The notes below the pieces were generated by a model. The model searched no databases. It was not told the DNA's origin and saw only the letters and a list, made by a program, of their open reading frames with translations. Below are positions 6,346-18,300 of a stretch of DNA of 35,178 nt, in pieces. Location of the stretch: NCBI GenBank assembly GCA_947626045.1, contig CANQQS010000009.1, forward strand, positions 1-35,178, written 5' to 3'. Position 1 is the stretch's first letter. Each line of letters begins with the position of its first letter. Origin of the DNA: an uncultured Clostridia bacterium. GTDB taxonomy: Bacteria; Bacillota; Clostridia; UBA1381. The translations under genes were made by a program, and so were the position numbers.

Positions 6346-9300
6346 ATGAGAAAAAGAATTTTCAGCGCATTTATAACGCTTTGTATGCTTTGCGCTCTCA
6401 TACCCGCGCTGCCGGCGCAGGTTGCGGAAGCGGCGACAAACATCAAAGTGGGCGACTACGTGAAAATGGGCGAATGGAACGAGGTGCCCATGATGTGGCG
6501 ATGCGTGGATATTGACGGAAACGGCCCGCTGATGGTGGCGGCGAGCGTGCTTCCCTCCAAGGTTTTTGACGCGAAGGGTGGGAATACAAACAACGGAACA
6601 AACTCTCACGCAAGAGACTTTGGAGACAACTCAAGAAAGGATTATAATGGCTCAAACTATTGGGCCGACAGTAATATACGCGCATGGCTCAATTCCGAAG
6701 CCGCCGCGGGCAAGGTGGAATATCCCTGCGGAAATCCGCCAAGTTACAGCGGAGAAGCGGGCTTCCTTACGAACTTCACGAGAGATGAGCTGAACACGAT
6801 AAAGGAAGTAAACCAGAAACAGGTTCTTTCGTCGCCCGACGAGGGTTTGAGAGACTCGGGAAACACACGGTTCAACCCCTTAAATTATGATGCTTATACG
6901 GGAAAGTCGTCATACACTTTTGTATTTGAGCATGGATATCACACAAGTTACGACATTGACGCAATATTGTCAAATTACGACCAATCGTATTCCCAAAATG
7001 TGAAAGACAGAATGTTTTTTCTCGATGTAAAGCAGTTTTACAATATGTACAAAAACGAAAGCATTTTGGGCGGAAAATTTTATTATCCGGGAGGCGACTA
7101 CTGGCTCAGAACTCCTTATGCGGGAGAATCCAACTATGTCCTGGCGGCTTCTTACTATAACCGTCTCACAATGTTTTCTCCGAATAAAACCACGGTGGGC
7201 GTGCGTCCCGCGTTCTATCTGAAAAATAAAATAACTTATAAATACGGCTCCGGCACGGAAGATAATCCGTACGCGATGAAATTATTTACGCGCCTGCAGT
7301 TTACGGGAGAAACAAACACGATTTATCTGAACGCGGCTGAGGGCGAAGGTCTGACGGATTCTCTGGCAAGCCATATGGCATATGAGAACGGATTAAACCC
7401 CGCGGGCAAGTTTAAATACACGATAACGGAAGGCAACAACAATCTCGGCGTGAAAGTCGAGGGCGATAATCTGGTAGTTCCGAAGGAGGCTCTTCCGGGC
7501 GAATATACGATAAGAGTACGGGCGGACGAGATAAAGTCGCAGCACAGCGACGACTACAGTCTCACGAGCCTCGGCGAATACGGCTTTGAATCGGTGACGC
7601 TGACGTATCGTATATGTATAGGTGTAAGAGTGGGCGATTATGTGCAGCTGGGTACGTACAACGGCGAGCCTATACTTTGGCGGTGCGTCGGCATTGACGA
7701 AAACGGACCGCTTATGTTCTCGGACAAAATACTTTGTATAAAGCCATGGGACGCCGGAGGTTATGTAACCACAGGCTCGCACGGCACGAGTTATTATGTC
7801 GGTCAGCCGAACTACACAAGGTGGATGTCGGGCTCAAACTATTGGGGTGACAGTACAATACGCTCGTGGCTCAACTCCAATGCGGAGGCGGGCAAGGTGG
7901 AGTGGCTCTGCGGAAACCCGCCGAACGCTCAAAGCGTCAGCTTCGGCAATTCGTATGACCGGGAAGCGGGATTTCTGACGAATTTCTCGGAGGATGAGCT
8001 GCGCGTTGTGAAAGAAGTGACGCAGAAAGCGAACATCCAATCCGGCGACGGCAGCGCGGAGTCCCCGTATACGCTGGAGAAATTAGGTTACAGCGTAGAC
8101 AAAGCGGCTGCTTTTGCGGTGAATGAAGGCGAAGGCATAACGGCTGATTTATCAACATACATGTCTTACGACGACGGCGCCTCGACAAAGGACGCGTTCA
8201 CATACGAGATAGAGAGCGGCAATGACACGCTCGGCGCGGAAATAAGCGGCGATACGCTTACCGTTCCGACAGACGCGAAGGCGGGTCATTACACGCTTAC
8301 GGTCAAGGTAAAAGAGAAACCGCAGTCCTATAATCTCTCGGCTTTCGGCAAGTACGACAGGTATGGAGATAAGCTGACGGTAAAAATACATATATACAGC
8401 GGCGCGGATGAGATCAAAGTGGGCGACTATATACAAATAGGCACGTATGACGGCGAGCCTATCCTTTGGCGCTGCGTCGATATAGACGAAAACGGGCCCC
8501 TTATGCTCACGGATAAGATAGTATGCGAAAAGCAGTGGGACGTCGACTCAGACTCAGCAGTTTGGGGCGACGATGTGAATTGGTCGCAATCGCACGGAAG
8601 AAGAGACGGGTGGTATAACGAAAGCAATTATTGGGGCGACAGTAATATTCGCGCATGGCTCAATTCCGACGCGGCGGAAGGCGGCGTGCAGTACCCGTGC
8701 GGATATCGGCCGTACTACTACGGAGAAGCGGGCTTCCTCAACAAATTCGATGAGGCTGAGCTTAACGTCATAAAAGATACTGAACAGAAAGCCATCCTGT
8801 CATATCAAGATTTTTCCTGCGCGACAGAGGGCGCTGTCGAATACAGGATGATAACCGACATGAACGGCTTGATATCGAATTACGACGACGCATACGGCGA
8901 GAAATTTAAGGATAAGGTATTCCCGCTCGACATAAAGCAGGTGTACGCCGTTTACGCGAACGGAGATATTCTGGGCAGCGATTATTATATAGGAACAAAA
9001 GCTGACGGCGAAAAGACCACATATTGGCTCAAAACCCCGAAGGCGGGCAGTGAAGGCGGCGTTCGTATGGTTCAGCCGGACGGCGGTATATTCGAATATG
9101 CCGCGAATGCAACGTACGGCGTGCGTCCGGCTCTCTATCTGAACACATTGTCCACGACCTATTCGCAGGGCAGAGGTACGGCAGAAGATCCGTATCAGAT
9201 AAGAGAAAATACCCGCGTAATGTTCAGAAAGCAAAGTCAGCCGATAGGCTTCGGCGCGGCTGAAGGCGAGGATATAACGGGCGACTTGTCGAAGTATGTG

Positions 9301-12300
9301 GAATATGACGACGGCCGCAGCACGGCGGGTAACTTCACATATGCAATCGTAGGCGACAACACAATAGGCGCGAGAATCGACGGCGACATACTCACCGTTC
9401 CGAAGGGTCTTGAAAAGGGCAGCTATAAGCTTACGGTCAGCGTGGAAGAAAAAGACGAACAGTATAAGTATCAGTTTAATATGGCGAGCCTTGAGGGTTA
9501 CGGCACCGATCCGATAACGATGGACGTTAATATATACGTCGGCATCGGCTTAGGCGATTATGTGCAGATGGGCGCGTATAAAGACAAGCCGATATTGTGG
9601 CGCTATGTTGACTTTGACGAAAACGGACCCCTCATGCTCTCGGATAAGATAATCGGCGGCGGCAAGGAATTTGACGAATACGGCGCAAGCTACACCTACG
9701 ATGATATAAGCACGAGCCACGGCAGAGACCAGCAAAGATGGTACAACGGCTCAAACTACTGGGGCGACAGTAATATGCGCTCGTGGCTCAATTCCGATGA
9801 AGACGCGAATAATATTAATTGGCTCTGCGGTGTTGCGCCCGGCGGAGATCAGTACGCCGGGGATAACGGCTTCCTTCAGAGCTTCAATGGTGAAGAGCGC
9901 GACGTTATAAAAACGGTAAAGCAGAAAACGATTCTGTCAAATTACGATCATCTTGAGATAGGTGAATCGGGTACGGAATCATATAAATACACCGAAAATA
10001 TAGACGACATAATAGCAAATTACTATGAGGCGCGTGTCGGAGAAACAGAGGACAGCATGTTCCTCCTTGACGTGAATCAGCTTTATGCCGTTTACAAGAA
10101 CAGTGATATTTTGGGCGAAGGTTATTACATAGGCGCGGACGAAAATGAGACCGCTGCCGGTGTGAAGGGTACTTACTGGCTCAGAACCCCGAATACGGAC
10201 AATGGTACAAGAGTTCGAAGGGTTAATTCGTCGGGCGCGGTAGTATCAGCTTCGGCGCGCGAAGAAGGATCGGCAGGCGTGCGTCCCGCGTTCTATTTGG
10301 ACACAGCGAACTTTAACTGTACGCAGGGTACGGGCGACGCGTCCGACCCGTATTGGGTAAGAGGAACAACGAAAGTACCGTACGCCGGCGAAAGCGACGA
10401 GATTCTGCTCGCCGCGTCATCGGAAAAAGGTTTGGAAGCCGATTTGTCGAAGTATATGGATTATAAGGCGGACACAGTCGATACGGCGGGTAAATTCACG
10501 TATGAGATTATGGTAGACGAGAAAAATCTCGGCGCAACAATCGACGGTGATATGCTCGTTATTCCGCCGGGAACGGCAAACGGCTTATACACGCTTTCAA
10601 TCGATGCGTATGAGAAGGAACCGCAGTATGCGTATAATCTTGCAAGCCTCGGCGATTACGGCTTTGACGGAAGAATACCGCTGACCGTTAAGGTATTCGT
10701 AGGTATCGCGGTGGGCGACTATGTTCAAATGGGCATGTACAACGGTCAGCCGATTTTGTGGCGCTGCGTTGGCGTTGACGAAAACGGACCCCTTATGCTC
10801 TCGGATAAAATACTCAGCACAAGGCAGTGGGATGTAGAAGGTGACAAAGGCTCACACACGAGAAACGCGTCGTATGGCGCCACCAGACAACAGTACGGCT
10901 CAAACTACTGGGAGGACAGTAACATACGCTCGTGGCTCAACTCCGAAGCCGCGGCGGGCGGGGTCGAGTGGCTCTGCGGAAATCCGCCGAATAAAGGAAA
11001 TCACGCGTACGATAAGGAAGCCGGTTTCCTGAATGGCTTTGCGGACATTGAAATCGAGAATATAAAGAAGATTACGCAGAAAACAATTCTCGGAAACTGC
11101 GACGCAGACCTTAAGATGTCGGGTACGGATTGGTACAACATGGTTGTGGACATCAACGGTATACTGTCGAATTACGATAGCGCCAATGCCTATGAATTGG
11201 AGGATACAATATTCCTCCTTGACACAAAGCAGGTTAAAATGGTTTACGACAACAGTGATGTTCTGGGTGAAGGCTATTACGTCGGAGAGGACATCTCGTC
11301 GACAACGGAGGGAGAAAAATCCAATTACTGGCTCAAAACTCCGAAGGTAGACAGCGCGGGCGGCGTTCGTTATGTTCAATCGGACGGTAATGTCGTTGAG
11401 ACCGCGGCGAATAATGAGTCAGGCGTACGTCCCGCACTTTATCTGGACATATTATCAGAGTCCTTCAGCTTTTCGGAGGACAGCGGTACGGGTACGAAGG
11501 ACAGCCCGTACCTGATAAGACCGATAACGCACGTGAAGTTTGCGGTGGCGGATAATCCGGCTCTGGACGTGTCTTACGGCGCGGGCAAGACGGTTGATTT
11601 GTCACAGTACGTCGATTACGAGGGAGAGAGCATTGGCACAGCCGGTATGTTCACATATGAAATCACGGGTGACAACAATATCGGCGCGGAAATCAAAGGC
11701 GAAACGCTCAGTATTCCGAAGGGAATCGAGCTCGGCGATTATACGCTTAATGTAAAGGTAACGGAGAAAAACGAGCAGCATGTGTATGATCTCGCAAGCA
11801 TCGATTACGGCGATTACAGCACAGACGCCCAAAAGACGATTACGTTCAACATAACTGTGTCGAAAAGAATCGACGTGGGCGACTATGTTCAAATGGGTAC
11901 GTATGATGGCAGACCGCCGCTGTGGCGGTGCGTGGCTATTGACGAAAACGGCCCGCTCATGCTCTCGGATAAGATAATTTGCGAAAAGCAGTGGGACGCT
12001 GTCGGCACTGCAGGCTCACACGTGAGAAACGCGTCGTATAAAGGCGCCACCAGACAACAGTACGGCTCAAACTACTGGGCAGACAGTAACATTCGCTCAT
12101 GGCTCAATTCCGAAGCCGAATGGGGCGAGGTTAAATGGCTGTGCGGAAATCCGCCGAATTACAGCCAAGAAGAGGGCTTCCTTAAGAACTTTACGCGCAA
12201 CGAAATCGGCGCGATGGAGTATGTGACGCAGAAATCCATTCTCGGAAACTGCGACGCAGACCTTAAGACGTCGGGTACGGAGCCGTACAGCATGGTTCAG

Positions 12301-15300
12301 GGAATCGGCGATATACTGGCGAACTACGATATTGCCAATGCCGAGGAAGTGGAAGATAAGGTATTCCTCCTTGATACAAAGCAGGTTAAAGCCGTTTACG
12401 ACAACAGTGATATTCTGGGCAGCGGCTATTACGTGGGAGAGAATATCGCGGACAACAGAAAAGGCAACTACTGGCTCAGAACTCCGAAGGTAGACAGCGC
12501 CGGCGGCGTTCGATATGTTCAATCGAACGGAAATGTCGCAGAGACTGCGGCGACAGGCAGTGTGGGCGTGCGTCCCGCGTTCTATTTCCACCAGACCGCG
12601 GTAAGCAGCGCGATAAATTATGAAGATGGCAACGGCTCAAGCAGCAATCCGTTCACGATATATAATGACGTCGAGCAGCTGGAATTCGCCGGCGAAAGCG
12701 AACCGATATATATTTACATGGCTCCGAATGTCGGCACGACGGTGGATTTGACGCAATATCTGCAGTTTGAGGACGGAACCGATGTAGCGGGCAAGTTTAC
12801 ATATGAAATCAAAGAAAACACCGCCGGCGCGTCAATCGACGGAGACACAATAACGGTTCCCGGTCTGTCCGAGGGCGAATATACGCTCAAGGTTAAGGCG
12901 ATAGAGAGGGAAGCGCAGTTCGCGAGTCTCCAAAGCATTGACGAGTACGGCACGGAGCCGGTCACGCTGACATTCAATATAATCGTGCCTTCGGATATAA
13001 AAATAGGCACTTACGTGCAGATGGGCGAGTATGAAGGCGAGCCTATACTGTGGCGGTGCGTCGGCATTGACGAAAACGGTCCGCTCATGCTCGCGGATAA
13101 GATACTTTGTCTTAAGGCGTTTGACAATAGCGGATCTGCCGCGGATGGCTCGCACGGACGCAGCTATACGCGAAGCGGCGGTTCAAACTACTGGGGCGAC
13201 AGTAATATACGCTCTTGGCTTAACTCGGACGCGGAGGCGGGACAGGTTGAATGGCCCTGCGGAAATCCGCCGTGGTACAGCGATGAAGCGGGCTTCCTTA
13301 CGAACTTTACGCCCACAGAGCAGAATGCGATAAGGAACGTAACGCAGAAGTCGATATTGGCAAGGGCGGATCAGAGCCTGAGCACGATGGGAACAGATTG
13401 GTTTAATGACTTTAGCGATATAGGCAGCGCAATGTCCAATTACGATGCGGCATACGCGGAGAAACTGGACGAAAAAATGTTCCTGCTCGACGTAAAACAG
13501 CTTCATACCGTTTACGAAAACAGAGGAATCCTGGGCGGCAGATATTACATAGGCAAACTCACGGCGAAATCCGCGGCGAGCGCCGGAGGCGGAAAGAGCG
13601 AGGGAGACGAATGGCGTTATCTGCTTCGCACTCCTGCCGTAGATCACGGATCAACAACAAGCGAATACATCAACACCTTTTCTCTTGTTGTGGAGAGTGC
13701 TACAAGCAATATAATCAGATCCCAATCTTCAAACAGTAATGGTATACGTCCCGCGTTCTACATGAATATGAGAACGGTAGGAATAGCGGGAGGCTCCGGT
13801 ACGGAAAAATCGCCGTATTTGCTAGGCGGCGTTCCGTATAAGAGCAAGAGTGACGCGTATTTATCCGTTGAGATCGGCAATGAGTTTACGGGAGATTTGT
13901 CAGACTTTGTAGAGTATAAGGACGGCAGCGATACGTCAGGCAAGTTTACGTATACAATCGAAACCAACCCGATAGGCGCTAAGATTGACGGCGATATACT
14001 CACCGCTCCGGACACGCTCGGTATAGGCAAATATACGCTCACAATCAGAGCGGAAGAAAAAGACGGCGCGCAGTACGCGTCCGCGAGCAATGATACATAC
14101 GGCTATGAACCGGTGACTTTCAAGGTTATAATATCCGTATACGACAAGATAAAAGTGGGCGACTATGTGAAAATGGGAACATATAACAATGCGCCTATTA
14201 TCTGGCGGTGCGTTGACGTTGACGAAAACGGACCTCTTATGCTTGCGGATAAACTGCTTTGCTCAAAGGTATGGGACGTTGCCGGCGAAAATACGAGCGG
14301 CTCACACGCCAGAAACGGATCATATCGCGGCTCCACCAGACAACAGTACGGCTCAAACTACTGGGAAGACAGTAACATGCGCTCGTGGCTCAATTCTACC
14401 GCGGACGCGGGCAATGTCGAGTGGCTCTGCGGAAATCCGCCGGATTACAGCGGGGAGGCGGGATTCTTGAATGGCTTTGCGAGCGAAGAACTTGACCAAA
14501 TTAAGTCTGTTAAGCAGAAAGCACTTCTTGGAAGCTGCGACCAAGAACTTAAAACGTCGGGCAGCGAGTTATACGGTTACAGGTTGTCCAATGAAACTTC
14601 TGTAAACATTGACGATATAGTGAGGAATTACGATAGGGCATATGCCAAAAACGTAACGGATAAGATATTCCTCCCTGACGTAAAGCAGCTTCGAGCCGTT
14701 TACGACAACGGAGATATGCTGGGCGCCGACTATTACATTGGAACGTACACCTGGCAGGCAGGAGGACAAAAAGGTCATTACTGGCTCAGAACTCCGAACG
14801 CAAACAGCACGGGCGGCGTTATGCAGGTTCTGGAAAACGGAGATGTCGGGGAGACTGCGGCGATAGGCAATTCGGGCGTGCGTCCCGCGTGCTATCTGGA
14901 AACGGAGGACTTGAATTATATTTTTGGCGACGGTACATCAGGCGATCCGTATCAGATAAGGGAAAACAAAGCGCAGTTCGCGGCAGACAGCGACCCGATA
15001 AGTCTCAGCGCGGCTGAAGGCGAGGGTATAACGGCTGATCTGTCACAGCATATAGCGTATGAGAACGGAACCGACGTGACAGATAAATTTACATACGCAC
15101 TCGACGGCGATAACACATGCGGCGCGCAGCTTGACGGCAGCACGCTCACAATCCCGAAGGAAACGCCGTACGGTATATACTCGCTCAGGGTAATCGTAAC
15201 CGAGAAAGAGCCGATTTATCAGCCTTTCACGATGGCAAACGCAGAAGATGAAAACGGCTCTCAGTATACGGTTATGAATATCAGAATAGCGATAGGCATC

Positions 15301-18300
15301 GAAGTGGGCGACTATGTTCAAATGGGCGAATACTACGGAGAGCCGATACTGTGGCGCTGCGTGGCTATTGACGAAAACGGTCCGCTCATGCTTTCGGATA
15401 AGATACTTTGCGTAAAGCCGTTTGACGCTATCGGCGGTAACGACAGCGGTTCGCACGGTGTAGACTCACTCAGACGAGGCAGTTACGGCTCGAACTACTG
15501 GAGCGACAGTAACATACGCTCGTGGCTTAATTCCGACGCGGAGGCAGGCAGCGTAGAGTGGGCTTGCGGAAATCCGCCGAATCGGGGAGATAACGTGTAC
15601 GACCGGGAAGCGGGATTCCTGACGAACTTTAAGTCGGAAGAACGCGATGTGATGAAGACCGTAACGCAAAAGTCTATTCTGGCGACGCCCGATTTTGACG
15701 CGGGGTACGTCAATAATAAAACCGGTACGGAAACATACTCATATAATGAAAACATAAACAGCATATTGGAGAATTACGACAGCGCGTATTCCGAAGAATC
15801 GTCGGATACGATGTTCCTTCTCGACACAAAGCAGCTGTACAGCGTTTACGCAAACCGCGGCATTTTGGGCGGCGATTACCATATAGGCGAGCCGACGGCT
15901 GCGTGTGTGGAAAACAATAAATCCGGAGGAAGCAATATTGCGGCCGGTGAAAAATGGAGTTACTGGCTCAGAACTCCGAAGGCTAACAGCACAGCCGGTG
16001 TCAGAAAGGCTGACGCTGACGGCGCGGTAAGAGAGACTGCGGCGAACAACGACAACGTGGCAGGCGTACGTCCCGCGTTCTATCTTGACTTGGATAACGC
16101 GCTTCTTAAGCTGGGCGCGGGTGAGGTAACAGACCCGTATATAATCTCAAAGCGCGTACAATTCGGCGGTGAGAGTGATGAGATTGCGCTCGATACGGAT
16201 TACGGCAAGGGCTTGACGGCTGATTTGTCGCAGTACACGGCTTACGAAAATGAAGCCGATACGGCGGACAAATTCACGTACACAATCGAGGGTGAGAACA
16301 CAATCGGCGCTGAGATTGACGGCGACACGCTTACCGTTCCGACAGGCGCAAGCGCGGGTGTATATACTCTCACAATCAAGGCTGACGAAAAAACGCCGGA
16401 GTACATGCCGGCAAGCGTTGAGGAATACGGTTTTGAACCGATTACGCTGACGCTGAATGTAACAATTCGTAAAACAGACGCCGACATGTCCGTAATGAGA
16501 AGAAATCTTACATACACAGGAAACGAGCAGAATCTTGTAACGGGCACTGTTGCGGGCGGCACGCTTACGTACAGCATGAGCGCGGACGGCGAGTACACCC
16601 AAAATATACCCGCAGGCACAAACGCCGGTGATTACACCGTTTGGTACAAGGTAACGGGTGACGCTAACCACAATGACAGCGAGCCGAGAAACATAACGGT
16701 GACAATCGCGAAAGCCGCATCGACTGCATCGGTAACAGGCAAAACTCTTGCCCATACAGGCAGCGAGCAGGAGCTTGTAAGCGGCGTTGCGGTCGGCGGT
16801 ACACTCTCGTACAGCATGAGTGAGAGCGGCGATTATATAAAAACGGTGCCGACGGCGACAAACGCGGGTGAATATACGGTTTGGTACAAGGTAATCGGCG
16901 GTGACAATTACAACGACACCGAGCCAAAATCCGTAACGACCACAATATCCAAATCCATTCCGAATGTATCGGTTAAGGCGAACGAGCTTGTGTTCAAGGA
17001 CAGAGAGCAGTACCTCGTAACGGGCAAAACCTCGGACGGTACGCTTTTGTACAGCATGAGCATGAACGGCGAATATACCGAAAAAGTTCCGAAAGGTACA
17101 GAAGCGGGTGAATATACGGTTTGGTATAAGGTAACGGGCGATGAAAACCATGCCGACATTGCGCCGCAGTCAGTGACCGTTTCGATTAGAAATATCGAGA
17201 GTATCAGAATTGAAAGCGGGCCTGCCAACACGACAATCCTCGAGGGTATGCCGTTTGACGCGTCGGGACTCAGAGTCATTGCGGAGTGCGGCGACGGCGA
17301 AACGTTCGAGGCGTTCGGCTACACGCTGTCGGGTTACGACACGTCAACGCCGGGCGAGCAGACCGTTACCGTTACTTACGCAGGCAAGACCGCGGAATTT
17401 ACGATAACGGTAGAGGCGAGGTCGCTCACAGGTATCGAGCTTACGCATAAGCCCGATAAGCTGACATATTATCAGGGTGACAAGCTCGACATTACGGGCA
17501 TGGCAATCACAGCGAAATATGACAACAACACATCGGCGTTTGTAGATATTAATGACTGCGAGGTAAGCGGTTCGACCGACAGCGCGGGTGAACAGACGAT
17601 TACCGTTACGTACAACGGTGAGACGGTTGAATTTACCGTTAATGTGCTTGAGAGACCCGAGCAGACACAGGCGGTTGCAGCACCGCTCATCGAGATTGCG
17701 GAGTTTTACGGCGGTAAGCGCGCGATAATCTCGTGCGCGACGGAAGACGCGGAGATTTACTACACCACGGACGGTACAGACCCGACAACGTCGTCACAGA
17801 AGTACGAAGCGCCGATCGAGCTTACGGAAAGCGCGGATGTAAAGGCGATTGCGGTTAAATCGGGCATGGACAACAGCGAGATTGCAAGCGAGTCCGTTAC
17901 GGTTGAAAAGGTTGAGACGCCTGTCGCAAGCGTACCGTCAGGCGAGATTGCGGCGGGAACGTCGATAAAGCTGCTCTGCACAACTCCGGGCGCTGAAATC
18001 TATTACACCTTGGGCGATGATTTGAACGAGGGTAACTACAAGCGTTACACAGACGCAATCGTCATAACCGAGAACACAACAATCCGAGTAATGGCGGCAA
18101 GGCGCGGCTGCGTGATGAGTGACGGCGTTACATTCACATACACCGTAATATCGTCGTCTGAGCCGGGTGAAAACGAGCGCGCGTTAATAGGCGTGGAAGA
18201 CGCAATCTGTAAAGCGGGAAATACGTTCAGTCTTGCGGCGTATATGTATTCCGAACACGAGAATGTATCCGATTTCAGATTTACATTCGACTTTGACAGC

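Noticed and set aside
6445-16480. CRISPR-like or satellite repeats
   Set aside because: The 1.15-kb period is coding in one frame with synonymous divergence; units are protein domains, not CRISPR repeats with spacers.
16147-17151. A 334-residue open frame on the minus strand inside the giant gene
   Set aside because: It is the antisense shadow of the MBG-like repeats in a strongly coding plus-strand frame, with no start signal and arginine/tyrosine-biased composition.
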